A stretch of 22,424 bases of DNA from Ruminococcaceae bacterium UBA1375 (GCA_002305795.1 DBRF01000020.1:99304-121727); one strand, 5' to 3'. Positions 13,366-21,405 are shown, counted from the first letter of the stretch. Notes: generated by a model not told the origin, from the letters alone. Numbers and translations: made by a program.

Positions 13366-16300
13366 ATGGCCGAATTTACCCTTACCACCTCCCAGAAAAA
13401 CGCCATCTACGCCGATGGGGGCAGCCTGTTGGTCAGCGCCGCCGCAGGCAGCGGGAAAACCGCCGTCCTCACCCGCCGGGTGATGCGCATCCTCTGCGAC
13501 GAGAAGCTGCAATTAGACCCCGCCAAGCTGGTGGTGGTGACCTTCACCCGCTCCGCCACTGCTGAGATGAAGCAGCGCATCCGCCAGGCTTTGGCCCAGC
13601 AGGCCCGGGAGCACCCCGGAGACCCCTTCTACCAGCGGCAGCTGCTTCTGCTGGGGGGGATGAAGCTGTCCACCATCGACGCCTTCTGCCAGCAGCTGGT
13701 GAAAGAGCAGTTCCAGCAGCTGGGCATCTCCTCCCGGTTTCGGCTGGGGGAGGAGCGGGAGTTAAACCAGATGGCCCAGGACTGCCTTGCCCAAATGCTG
13801 GAGCAGCGGTGCAAGGAACAGGATTCGGCCTACGGCCTGCTGGCAGAGATGCTGGCTCGGGACGGGGAGCACCGCCTGGAGCAGGCGGTGGAGCAGCTCT
13901 GGGATTTTCTGGACTCCTACCCTTTCCCGGAGGTGCAGCTTTCCGCCATGCTGGAGCAGCTGAAAGACTCCGGCTCCCCGGCGGACTCCCCCTGGGGGAA
14001 GGCGCTGCTGCCCCTGCTGGCCCATCGGGCGGGAGCCTTGGCTCAAAGCCTGGAAGAGCTTCAGCCTATGCTGGAGGACGACGCCCTGTTCGGCCCCGCT
14101 TCGGTGAACAACTACCACGCCTTGCTGGCCGGGGCCCAAAAGCTGGCCAAGGCGTTGGAAGAAGGGGATTGGGAGCAGGGAGTTTTGCTGCTGCGAAACC
14201 TGAAAGCGGGGCAGTGCCGTCCCCGGCAGAAGCCGGAGGACCGTTCCCCGGAGCTGACGCAAGCCCTGGAACAGCGCAAACAGCTTCTCTCAGAGCTGGA
14301 AGAGCTGCAAAAGCTGCTCTGCTGCACCGGGGAAGAATTTCGGGAAGATTTGGATTGGCTTCGTCCCCGGATGGAGGCCTTAGGGGAGCTGTGCCTGGAC
14401 TTCACCCAGCGGCTGGATCAGGAAAAGGAAAAGGCCCAGGTCTACTCCTTCTCCGACCTGACCCGGATGGCGGTGCAGCTGCTGGTGGTCCGGGAAGGGG
14501 AAGACTATGTGAAAACCGACCTGGCCCAGCGGCTTTCCGAAGAATACTACGCCATTATGGTGGACGAGTGCCAGGACATCAGCGCAGTGCAAAACCTGCT
14601 GTTCTGGGGTCTGGCCAAAGGCCCGGTACGGGCGAAGGCGGACAGCCCGGAATACTTGACCGGCAGCGAAAACCTGTTTTTGGTGGGGGACGTGAAGCAG
14701 TCCATTTACCGCTTCCGCCGGGCTACCCCGGAGCTGTTTGTCCGCCGGGGGGAGCTGTACCGGGACTATGAGCAGCCGGGGGATTTTCCCGGACGGATTC
14801 TCCTTTCCCACAACTTCCGCAGTCGGGACACCGTCTGCCGGGGGGTGAACCTGGTGTTCTCCCGGACCATGTCCAAGCTGCTGGGGGATTTGGACTACAC
14901 CCGGCAGGAGTGGCTCAACCCCGGCGCCCAGTATCCCCCCGCCCAGGGGATGGAGGCGGAGCTCTGCCTGGTGGAGCAAACCGATGCCTTTACCCAGGCG
15001 GACTACATTGCCCGGCGCATTCGCATCATGCTGGACCAGGGCTTTTTGGTCAGTGACGGGGACCGGCTCCGTCCCTGCCGCCCCGGGGATTTCTGCGTGC
15101 TGCTGCGAAGCACCGCCGGGGCTGCCGCCGACTACCGCCGTGCCTTTGAGCAGGCGGGGGTGCCTCTGTTTGCCCGGCAGCAGCAGGGGTACTTCGATTC
15201 CTACGAGGTGGCGGTGATGCTGCAATTTCTGCGGATTCTGGATAACCCCCTTCAGGACATCCCTATGGCGGCGGTGCTCCTTTCCCCCATGGTGGGGTAC
15301 ACCCCCGCCCAGCTGGCTCAGCTGCGCAGCACCGGCCCGGAACAGCCCCTCTACCGGCTGCTGCTCCATCGGCAGGATGCGGCAGATCAGGAGTTCCTCT
15401 CCCTGTACCGGCGGCTGCGGATGCAGGCGGCCCTGCTTCCGGTGGACCGGCTGCTGCGGCTGATCTACGACACCACCGGCTTCTATTACATGGTGGCAGG
15501 GATGGAGGACGGCCGCCGGAAAGGGGCCAACTTACAGCTGTTGGTGAGCTACGCCCAGGACTACCAGTCCGGCAGCCACCGGGGGCTGGTGGGCTTCGTC
15601 CGCTACCTGGACCGAGCCATCCAGCGCCAAGAGCGGTTTGAGTGCGCCAACGTCCAAACCGGGGAAGCGGTGGAGCTGATGACCATCCACAAGTCCAAGG
15701 GGCTGGAATACCCCATCTGCTTTGTGGCCCAGCTGGAGCACCGGTTCAACCAGCAGGATTTGCAGCAGACAGTGCTGCTCCACGGGGAACTGGGAATGGC
15801 CATGCCGGTGATCCGCCCCCAGCGGGGACAGCGGTACGACAACCTGCCTTTGGTGGGGGTGCGCCAGGCCATCCGCCGGGAAAACCTCAGCGAGGAGCTG
15901 CGGGTGCTGTATGTGGCCATGTCCCGGGCCAAGGAAAAGCTGATCTTAGTGGGCTCCGCCCCGGAGCCGGAGCAGCTTGCCGCTTTGGCCCGGCAGGGAC
16001 AGGGGAAGGTGAGCCCCTACGACTACCTGTCCCAGAACTCCGCCCTGGGCTGGCTGCTGCTGGCCTTGGGAGAGGAAGCGTCCCTTCAGGAGCTGTTAAA
16101 GCCTGCCCCCAAGCAGGAGCCCTCCCTGGCGGAGCTGGCCCGGGCTTTCCCGGAGGACAAGGTGCTGGTGCGCCGGGCTTCCGTCCCCCAGGACTGGGAG
16201 AAGCCGGAAACCGCCGCTGTTCAGCCTCCCCAGGCAGACCCTGAGCTGGAACGCCGCCTGGCCGCCCAGATGGAGGAGGACTACCCCTTTGAGGGGGACA

Positions 16301-16914
16301 CCCGCCTGCCGGCCAAGCTGTCGGTGACCCAGCTGGTGCGCCGCCAAACCGGGGAAGAGGAGCTGGAGCCCTTTACCTTGCCCCAGTCGGGACACCTGAC
16401 CGCCGCCCAGCGGGGCACCGCCACCCACCGGGTGTTGGAACTGGGGGACCTGTCCGCCCTGGCTCAAAACCCGGAAGGGGAGATTGACCGGCTGGTGGAG
16501 GAAGGGCTGCTCACCGGGGAAGAGGGGAAAAGCGTGTCCCGGAAGGCCATCCGGGGGCTGTTTGCTTCCCCGGTGGGAAGGTGGCTGGGCCAGGCCAGGC
16601 AGGTGTACCGGGAGTACCCCTTCCTCTGCGACCTGTCCGCCCAAAGCCTGGACACCGGCATCCCCCAATCCGGCAAGGGGGAGGAAAGCCCCTTGCTGCT
16701 CCAAGGGGTGGTGGACCTGATTCTGGAAATGGAGGACGGGGTCATCCTCATCGACTATAAAACCGACCGGGTCAGCGCCCCCCAGGAACTGGCGGAGCGC
16801 TACCGCACCCAGCTTTTCTGCTACAAGCTGGCGGTGGAGGAATATCTGGAAAAGCCGGTGACGGGCTGCTACCTTTATTCCTTCGGGCTGGGGCGGCTGG
16901 TGGAAGTGGAATAA
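13366..16914 (+). CDS. addA: AddA subunit of the AddAB helicase-nuclease
   Basis: AddA is the UvrD/superfamily-1A helicase and nuclease motor of AddAB. The 1182-residue protein shows the Q motif and Walker A AAAGSGKT (25-32), motif Ia VVTFTRSATAEMKQRI and Walker B DECQD (400-404). Motif III GDVKQSIYRFRRA, motif IV LSHNFRSR, motif V ELMTIHKSKGLEYP and motif VI LYVAMSRAKEKL are also visible. The C-terminal RecB-like nuclease has HRVLELGD, VVDLILEME and DYKTD (Asp1130, Lys1132). All helicase and nuclease landmarks are intact and length is normal (about 1230 in B. subtilis). ATG at 13366 follows AAAAGGAG; a longer in-frame start at 13336 has no site. It is separated from addB by an antisense gene and has its own promoter. 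Confidence 0.95.
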   Translation: MAEFTLTTSQKNAIYADGGSLLVSAAAGSGKTAVLTRRVMRILCDEKLQLDPAKLVVVTFTRSATAEMKQRIRQALAQQAREHPGDPFYQRQLLLLGGMKLSTIDAFCQQLVKEQFQQLGISSRFRLGEERELNQMAQDCLAQMLEQRCKEQDSAYGLLAEMLARDGEHRLEQAVEQLWDFLDSYPFPEVQLSAMLEQLKDSGSPADSPWGKALLPLLAHRAGALAQSLEELQPMLEDDALFGPASVNNYHALLAGAQKLAKALEEGDWEQGVLLLRNLKAGQCRPRQKPEDRSPELTQALEQRKQLLSELEELQKLLCCTGEEFREDLDWLRPRMEALGELCLDFTQRLDQEKEKAQVYSFSDLTRMAVQLLVVREGEDYVKTDLAQRLSEEYYAIMVDECQDISAVQNLLFWGLAKGPVRAKADSPEYLTGSENLFLVGDVKQSIYRFRRATPELFVRRGELYRDYEQPGDFPGRILLSHNFRSRDTVCRGVNLVFSRTMSKLLGDLDYTRQEWLNPGAQYPPAQGMEAELCLVEQTDAFTQADYIARRIRIMLDQGFLVSDGDRLRPCRPGDFCVLLRSTAGAAADYRRAFEQAGVPLFARQQQGYFDSYEVAVMLQFLRILDNPLQDIPMAAVLLSPMVGYTPAQLAQLRSTGPEQPLYRLLLHRQDAADQEFLSLYRRLRMQAALLPVDRLLRLIYDTTGFYYMVAGMEDGRRKGANLQLLVSYAQDYQSGSHRGLVGFVRYLDRAIQRQERFECANVQTGEAVELMTIHKSKGLEYPICFVAQLEHRFNQQDLQQTVLLHGELGMAMPVIRPQRGQRYDNLPLVGVRQAIRRENLSEELRVLYVAMSRAKEKLILVGSAPEPEQLAALARQGQGKVSPYDYLSQNSALGWLLLALGEEASLQELLKPAPKQEPSLAELARAFPEDKVLVRRASVPQDWEKPETAAVQPPQADPELERRLAAQMEEDYPFEGDTRLPAKLSVTQLVRRQTGEEELEPFTLPQSGHLTAAQRGTATHRVLELGDLSALAQNPEGEIDRLVEEGLLTGEEGKSVSRKAIRGLFASPVGRWLGQARQVYREYPFLCDLSAQSLDTGIPQSGKGEESPLLLQGVVDLILEMEDGVILIDYKTDRVSAPQELAERYRTQLFCYKLAVEEYLEKPVTGCYLYSFGLGRLVEVE

Positions 16915-16971
16915 CCATTCTGATAGAATGCTTGGATGGCGGTTTTTGCGCAGAGAATCAAAAATCGTTGA

Positions 16972-17000
16972 TTGACATTTTTCGGGCCGTATTCTATAAT
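16972..17000 (+). promoter_or_regulatory. Consensus sigma-A promoter
   Basis: TTGACA (16972-16977), exactly 17 bases and TATAAT (16995-17000), a perfect consensus. It drives the small gene at 17073. The roughly 65-base leader contains a seven-codon open frame (17007-17030, MIWNEKA) without a ribosome binding site. A 5-bp hairpin (17033-17047) followed by five T residues is also present. Confidence 0.85.
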
Positions 17001-17072
17001 GACGGTATGATTTGGAATGAAAAAGCGTAGGCGCAGATCCTTTCTGCTTTTTGCCACACAGGAGGTGTGTTT

Positions 17073-17258
17073 GTGAGACGGCGTTTTTCTTCGGTCCAGA
17101 TTCTGGTGATTGCCGCTGTGGTTGGGTTGCTGCTGGGGCTTTGTTTCACTCTGGCGGCTCTCACCGTGATGATGCAGGAAAATGACAATACTTCCAGCCA
17201 GACGTCTAGCGCAGTGGTGGACCAGACGGTGGTGGAAAGCGATACTTCTAAGGTTTGA
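17073..17258 (+). CDS. Small single-pass membrane protein
   Basis: A 61-residue protein of unknown function. A basic N-terminus (MRRRFSS) and one hydrophobic helix (about 10-33) are followed by a Ser/Thr/Asp/Val-rich tail of about 25 residues. By the positive-inside rule the tail would be outside the cell. It could be a type II anchor or an uncleaved signal; no lipobox is visible, although a Cys lies within the helix. GTG at 17073 is chosen because AGGAGG at 17060-17065 is seven bases away; another GTG at 17067 abuts that site. A perfect promoter upstream and a strong terminator downstream make it a single-gene unit. It is the first of three neighbouring envelope-directed genes. Confidence 0.7.
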   Translation: MRRRFSSVQILVIAAVVGLLLGLCFTLAALTVMMQENDNTSSQTSSAVVDQTVVESDTSKV

Positions 17259-17269
17259 CCTCAGGTTCC

Positions 17270-17302
17270 GGCGGCGGGGAATTTCCCCGCCGCCTTTTGT
17301 GT
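17270..17302 (+). terminator. Strong rho-independent terminator
   Basis: An 11-bp perfect stem GGCGGCGGGGA (17270-17280) / TCCCCGCCGCC (17284-17294) is followed by TTTTGTGTTT. The same stem recurs at 17707-17731. Confidence 0.93.
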
Positions 17303-17385
17303 TTCCATTCTTTGAAATGGAGAAGCCGGAAGAAAAACGACAAAGCATTGGCTAAATTTCACAAAAATATGACGTCATTTTCTAC

Positions 17386-17413
17386 TTTACTTTTTTCCCT
17401 TCCTTGCTATAAT
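17386..17413 (+). promoter_or_regulatory. Extended -10 promoter, copy 1 of a repeated module
   Basis: TATAAT (17408-17413) preceded by TGC (extended -10), with TTTACT (17386-17391) as -35 at 16 bases. A 20-base block containing this -35 (17378-17397) is identical to 17783-17802 before the next large gene. Confidence 0.75.
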
Positions 17414-17514
17414 TTAATTAGACGAGGTAGATGGCGTTTGAAACATTTTATGCCATGTGTTAAAAACCAGGCGGTTGTATTGCGATAAGACTAAAAAAGA
17501 GAGGAAGTGATTTT

Positions 17515-17694
17515 ATGAAACGGCGCATGGTTTCCAAAAAAATTCTGGCGACTTTAGCGGCGCTGGCTTTGATGCTGGGCGCCGCCGCTGTCACGGTATT
17601 CGCCCGGCCTTCTGCCCAGGAGGGCAGGGTGGTGGATACCCAGCAGTGGGACAACGGCTTTTCGGTGACCTATGCCTATGACGTAGCGGAGTAA
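17515..17694 (+). CDS. Putative secreted 59-residue peptide precursor
   Basis: A short gene of unknown function. GAGGAAGTGA stands before ATG 17515. The product has a typical signal peptide: basic MKRRMVSKK, a hydrophobic core (about 10-28), and a signal-peptidase-I-type site after VFA at residue 30. Cleavage would leave a 29-residue peptide starting RPSAQEGRVV and ending FSVTYAYDVAE, without cysteines. The gene has its own extended -10 promoter and a strong terminator, so it is a complete single-gene unit and unlikely to be chance. It is flanked by another small membrane protein and a membrane-anchored DUF4367-like protein. It could be a signalling or envelope peptide; no family is recognised. 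Confidence 0.65.
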   Translation: MKRRMVSKKILATLAALALMLGAAAVTVFARPSAQEGRVVDTQQWDNGFSVTYAYDVAE

Positions 17695-17706
17695 ACTGCA
17701 TAGTCC

Positions 17707-17740
17707 GGCGGCGGGGAATATCCCCGCCGCCCTTTTCGTT
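17707..17740 (+). terminator. Strong rho-independent terminator
   Basis: An 11-bp stem GGCGGCGGGGA (17707-17717) / TCCCCGCCGCC (17721-17731) is followed by CTTTTCGTTT. Stem sequence is identical to the terminator at 17270. Confidence 0.93.
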
Positions 17741-17790
17741 TGTCCCAAAGGCTTTGTAGGATATGACAAAAAACGGTGTGATTTTTCTAC

Positions 17791-17819
17791 TTTACTTTTT
17801 TCAGACTTCCTGGTATGAT
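17791..17819 (+). promoter_or_regulatory. Extended -10 promoter, copy 2 of a repeated module
   Basis: TTTACT (17791-17796), 17-base spacer and TATGAT (17814-17819) preceded by TGG. It shares its upstream block with the promoter at 17386, suggesting common control of the secreted peptide gene and the gene at 17859. Confidence 0.72.
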
Positions 17820-17858
17820 GAAACCAAAAAGAGTATTTTGGAAAAAAGGAGAATTGGA

Positions 17859-18911
17859 ATGGGTGGCAGGAGGAAAAAATGGGTTGTGCTGACAGCGGTT
17901 GCGGTCATCCTGGCGGCGGCAGCGGTGGTGCTGCTGGACCTGCTGAACAATTCTGGGAAGCCTGCGCCCAATTCGTTTGCGGTGCAACGGGATGAGTATA
18001 CCAATGAAATTTTGTACTGTGCCGTCCAGGGAGGATTGTCGGAGGAAGAAATCGAAAACCGGGTGCTGGACTGCTATTCCTTTACCCCGCCGGAAGGGTG
18101 GACTTTGATTCAGGATGCCGCTCAGTCCGCCAACCGACTCAGCCGGCAATACACCGATGTGTATCAAAATGACCAGGGGCAGGAACTGACCTTCACTCAG
18201 GAGTTTGCTACGGACCATCTGGAGATCAAAGCAGATCGGGAAGTGTGGGCAGGGGATGTCCAGGTGCTGTATCATCAGTACACCATCGCCGAACTGCAGC
18301 CGCCTGTCACAACCTCTGAGATTATCTGGATGCAAGGGGATTCCCTGCTCCAAATTTCCTGTGAGCAGGCGCTGGAAGTGGATAGGATGCTGGAGTGGAT
18401 GTTTTTGGTGGATTACAGCGTCCTACGCCAGCCGGAGGTTTCTCCTTTGAACCTGTGCCGCTGCAGCAATCCAGAAGAGGTGGAAAATTGGTCTATCGAC
18501 ACGGGATGGTACCGGACGCAGGGCAATCCGGAGATTCCGCAACCGGCGCAGTTTTTAGGATTTGCTCAGCCTCCGGAAGGGTATGCTTTGAACTCTGAAC
18601 ACGCCACCCCTTGGGAGATGTATTGGAATTATCAAGGGGAAGACGGGGCGGTGCTGAACCTGCAATGCAGGTTGGGACCCGGCCTGCTTTTTAACTTCCA
18701 GCAGTTTTCCCAGCAGGAGCTGCTTGATCCGGCCGCTGTAACAGAAGTAACGGTAGGGGGCAACCCGGGGTTTGTCCATATCAATTCCCAGGTATCTGAA
18801 ATTGGATGGATAGATGGGTACCGCACCTTGGAATTAAGTTCCACCGCCCCAATGACCCAACAGGAATTGGTGTTGTTGGCGGAGCAGCTGCAGCCGGTGG
18901 AAACAGAATAA
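17859..18911 (+). CDS. Membrane-anchored DUF4367-like protein
   Basis: A 350-residue protein with a basic start (MGGRRKK), one transmembrane helix (8-28) and a large exported part. The C-terminal half reads like DUF4367: GFAQPPEGYALN, then VTEVTVGGNPGFVHI, a tryptophan segment SEIGWIDGYRTLELS and the closing TQQELVLLAEQLQPV. The first half (FTPPEGWTL, FTQEFATDHLEI, ISEIIW-like and ISCEQALE segments) looks like a diverged second copy, giving two tandem domains. DUF4367 is a domain of unknown function found in exported Firmicutes proteins, often near sigma factors. ATG at 17859 has AAAGGAG seven bases upstream; an earlier in-frame ATG at 17763 lies before the promoter. Base composition is lower in GC than in the flanking genes. 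Confidence 0.75.
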   Translation: MGGRRKKWVVLTAVAVILAAAAVVLLDLLNNSGKPAPNSFAVQRDEYTNEILYCAVQGGLSEEEIENRVLDCYSFTPPEGWTLIQDAAQSANRLSRQYTDVYQNDQGQELTFTQEFATDHLEIKADREVWAGDVQVLYHQYTIAELQPPVTTSEIIWMQGDSLLQISCEQALEVDRMLEWMFLVDYSVLRQPEVSPLNLCRCSNPEEVENWSIDTGWYRTQGNPEIPQPAQFLGFAQPPEGYALNSEHATPWEMYWNYQGEDGAVLNLQCRLGPGLLFNFQQFSQQELLDPAAVTEVTVGGNPGFVHINSQVSEIGWIDGYRTLELSSTAPMTQQELVLLAEQLQPVETE

Positions 18912-18939
18912 CCATACCGAAGCAAATATCGTGTTGATG

Positions 18940-18970
18940 GCGGCGGGTTTTCCGCCGCTCTTTGCGTTTG
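18940..18970 (+). terminator. Rho-independent terminator
   Basis: A 7-bp GC stem GCGGCGG (18940-18946) / CCGCCGC (18952-18958) is followed by TCTTTGCGTTTG. The T-tail is interrupted, so efficiency may be moderate. Confidence 0.7.
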
Positions 18971-18984
18971 TCTTTGCGCCTTCC

Positions 18985-19013
18985 TTGCACTTTTCCCCCG
19001 CAGAGAGTATACT
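18985..19013 (+). promoter_or_regulatory. Promoter of the ybaK-type operon
   Basis: TTGCAC (18985-18990), 17-base spacer and TATACT (19008-19013), followed by a short leader of about 25 bases. It would drive three overlapping genes to 21331. No fluoride riboswitch-like fold fits in this short leader. Confidence 0.75.
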
Positions 19014-19044
19014 ATCAGCAGAACCGGACAAGGAAGTGCGAGCA

Positions 19045-19536
19045 ATGGCAAAGACCCAAAAAACCAACGTCATGCGCCTGCTGGACCAGGCCAAAATCCC
19101 CTACACCCACCGGGAATACGACATCTCCGACGGGCTCATTGACGGCATCAGCGTGGCCCAAAAGCTGGGCCAGGACCCGGCCCGCTGCTTTAAGACCCTG
19201 GTAGCCCGGGGGCACAGCGGGGGCTACCATGTGTTTTTGCTGCCGGTGGCAGAGGAGCTGAACCTGAAAAAAGCCGCCAAAGCCGCCGGAGAAAAATCGG
19301 TGGAGCTGGTGCACGTCAAGGAGCTGCTGCCTTTGACCGGCTATGTCCGGGGCGGGTGCAGCCCCATCGGCATGAAAAAGTCCTTTCCCACCCTCATTGA
19401 CGAAAGCTGCCTAGAGGGGGAGGAAATGATGATTAGCGGGGGCAAAAAAGGGGTACAGATTACCCTCTCCCCCCAAGACCTGCTGGCTTACACCGGGGCA
19501 AAGACCGCCTGGCTGACGGGAAGGGAAACCCCGTGA
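19045..19536 (+). CDS. ybaK: YbaK/EbsC-type Cys-tRNA(Pro)/Cys-tRNA(Cys) deacylase
   Basis: A trans-editing enzyme that hydrolyses mischarged Cys-tRNA(Pro). The 163-residue protein covers the whole YbaK domain: TNVMRLLDQAKIPYTHREYD at the N-terminus, then CFKTLVARG with the conserved catalytic-site Lys. The central LPVAEELNLKKAAKAAGEK follows, then the GGCSPIGMKK glycine loop and a C-terminal ISGGKKGVQITLSP. These are diagnostic of the bacterial YbaK/EbsC group, as distinct from ProX. ATG at 19045 follows AGGAAG at 19031-19036. It is the first gene of a promoter-led three-gene operon; its stop overlaps the next start (GTGA). Confidence 0.92.
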   Translation: MAKTQKTNVMRLLDQAKIPYTHREYDISDGLIDGISVAQKLGQDPARCFKTLVARGHSGGYHVFLLPVAEELNLKKAAKAAGEKSVELVHVKELLPLTGYVRGGCSPIGMKKSFPTLIDESCLEGEEMMISGGKKGVQITLSPQDLLAYTGAKTAWLTGRETP

Positions 19537-20090
19537 AGATTGCAGTGTTGGGCTTTAGCGGTGCGGGGAAGTCCACCCTGGCCGCCCGGCTGGGGCAGGC
19601 GCTGGACCTGCCGGTGCTGCACCTGGACCGGGTCCACTGGCTGCCCGGCTGGGTGGAGCAGGAGAAGGGGGCGGAATTGGAGCAGGTGGGGCGGTTTCTG
19701 GACACCCATGACCGCTGGGTGATAGACGGCAACTACCTCTCCCTTTGGGGGGAGCGGCGGCTGGAAGAAGCGGACCTGATTTTACTGCTCCAATTTTCCC
19801 GATGGACCTGTTTGAAGCGGGTGATTCGGCGGCAGAGGGAAAACCGGGGCCGTTCCCGTCCCTCCATGACCCAAGGGTGCCCGGAAAAGCTGGACCGGGA
19901 GTTTCTCTGCTGGATTTTGCGGGATGGGCGGAACGCCGCCCGTCGGGAGGAATACCGGGGCATTTTGGCACGGTATCCCCAAAAGGCGCTGCGATTCGCC
20001 AGTCCCAGGGCGCTGGAGCATTGGAAAAAAGAGTGGATGGAACAGAAGACGGGGGATGCCGCTGCCCGCCGTCCTCGGGAGGAGCCATGA
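19533..20090 (+). CDS. P-loop nucleotide kinase-like protein (FlaR/DNA topology modulation type)
   Basis: A 185-residue protein with Walker A GFSGAGKST (7-15) at the extreme N-terminus. It also has HLDRVHWLPGW, the DRWVIDGNY segment near residue 62 and a LILLLQFSRWTCLKRVIRR region. This is the pattern of adenylate-kinase-like P-loop proteins annotated as FlaR or DNA topology modulation protein. The biochemical substrate is not established and that name is historical. The basic RRQRENRGRSRPSM loop could act as a lid. GTG at 19533 overlaps the ybaK stop and no upstream start fits. The C-terminal end is coupled to the transporter gene by an ATGA overlap. The tail from about residue 170 (GDAAARRPREEP) is probably unstructured. 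Confidence 0.8.
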   Translation: MKIAVLGFSGAGKSTLAARLGQALDLPVLHLDRVHWLPGWVEQEKGAELEQVGRFLDTHDRWVIDGNYLSLWGERRLEEADLILLLQFSRWTCLKRVIRRQRENRGRSRPSMTQGCPEKLDREFLCWILRDGRNAARREEYRGILARYPQKALRFASPRALEHWKKEWMEQKTGDAAARRPREEP

Positions 20091-21331
20091 AACGGATTTG
20101 GCGCGACGTCCGCCGAGGGGCGGAGTATTGGAAAAAGTTTTTGTTCTGGGGGCTCTGCGCCCCGGTGGTGGGAGCCATCGGGGGGCTGGTGGGAGCCGCC
20201 TTTTCCTGGTGTTTGAAGTATGCCGGGCTGTGCCGGGAAGGCTTCTGGCCCTGGATTTTGATTGGCCTGCCGGCGGCGGGGCTGCTGATTGTGCTGCTCT
20301 ACCGGGTGTGCGGGCTGGAAAAAGACCCCTCCACCAACCTGGTGCTAGCCTCCATCCGGGAGGCGGAAGCGGTGCCCATGCGGCTGGCCCCCTTAATCTT
20401 TGTGGGCACGGTGCTCACCCAGCTCTGCGGTGGCAGCGCCGGACGGGAAGGTGCCGCCCTGCAAATCGGGGGGAGCCTGGGCAACTTCCTGGCCAGGAAG
20501 GGAAAGCTGGAACCGGGGGAAAAGCGTATCCTCACCATGTGCGGGATGAGCGCCGTGTTTGCCGCCATCTTCGGCGCCCCGGTGACGGCTATGGCCTTTG
20601 CCATGGAAGTGGCCAAGGTGGGGTCGGTGCTGTACTCCGCCATCCTGCCCTGCGCTTTGGCGGCGGTGATCGGCTACGGGGTGTCCTGCCTCTGCGGGGT
20701 GGAGTTTGAAGCCTTCGGGCGGCCGGACTTTCCCGGCCTGGCCTGGGACTCGGTGCTGCAATCGGTGGCGGTGGCGGCGGTGTGCGCTTTGGTGAGCATT
20801 CTATTCTGTGCCGCCCTCCACTGGGCCATCCGGCTGGCACGGCACTATCTGCGCAACCCCTACCTGCGGATTGCTTTGGGTGGTGCGGTGATTGCCGGGC
20901 TGCTGGTGCTGCTGGGCAGCCGGTACGGCGGGGCGGGCCAGGAACTGATTGCCCGGGCTCTTTCCGGACAGGCCCTGCCCTGGGATTTTGCAGTGAAGCT
21001 GCTTTTGACAGTGCTCACCATTGCCGCCGGGTTTAAGGGCGGAGAGATTATCCCCGGCATGGCTGTGGGCGCCTGCCTGGGGTGTGCCCTGGCGCCCCTG
21101 TTGGGGATGGACCCGGCCTTTGGCGGCGCAGTGGGAATGGTGGCCCTGTTCTGCGGCATGGTGAACTGCCCCCTTTCCGCCATCCTGCTGGGGGTGGAGC
21201 TGCTGGGCGGGGAGGGCATCCTCTACTACGCCGTGGCGGCGGCGGTAAGCTATTTGCTCAGCGGGTATTCCGGGCTGTATTCCAGCCAGCAGTTCAGCCA
21301 GTCCAAGTTGGAACCAGAGGAAACCAACTGA
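20087..21331 (+). CDS. CLC-family anion transporter, fluoride-exporter (CLC-F)-like
   Basis: A 414-residue polytopic protein with about ten or more hydrophobic segments, the normal size for bacterial CLC proteins. The filter motifs depart from chloride types. The usual GSGIP motif is absent (region around residues 83-90 reads STNLVLASI). GGSAGREGAALQIGG keeps the gating glutamate (Glu121), and the third motif reads KGGEIIP (317-323) in place of GGIFxP. These changes resemble the CLC-F branch, which exchanges fluoride for protons to relieve fluoride toxicity. I infer fluoride export with moderate confidence; chloride/proton exchange is the alternative. ATG at 20087 follows GGGAGGAG and overlaps the previous stop (ATGA). 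Confidence 0.83.
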   Translation: MKRIWRDVRRGAEYWKKFLFWGLCAPVVGAIGGLVGAAFSWCLKYAGLCREGFWPWILIGLPAAGLLIVLLYRVCGLEKDPSTNLVLASIREAEAVPMRLAPLIFVGTVLTQLCGGSAGREGAALQIGGSLGNFLARKGKLEPGEKRILTMCGMSAVFAAIFGAPVTAMAFAMEVAKVGSVLYSAILPCALAAVIGYGVSCLCGVEFEAFGRPDFPGLAWDSVLQSVAVAAVCALVSILFCAALHWAIRLARHYLRNPYLRIALGGAVIAGLLVLLGSRYGGAGQELIARALSGQALPWDFAVKLLLTVLTIAAGFKGGEIIPGMAVGACLGCALAPLLGMDPAFGGAVGMVALFCGMVNCPLSAILLGVELLGGEGILYYAVAAAVSYLLSGYSGLYSSQQFSQSKLEPEETN

Positions 21332-21405
21332 TTTTCTAAAAAATACACTTGTTTTTTTAAATTCTTTTTGAAAAAAAGAAAATGCAAGCTAATTTTAAAA
21401 AAGGG

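Noticed and set aside
16916..16943. Hairpin CATTCT / AGAATG just after addA
   Set aside because: Short A/T-containing stem with the T-run 13 bases away; not a credible terminator.
18991..19044. Fluoride riboswitch before the CLC operon
   Set aside because: The leader after the promoter is about 25 bases, too short for the crcB-type aptamer.
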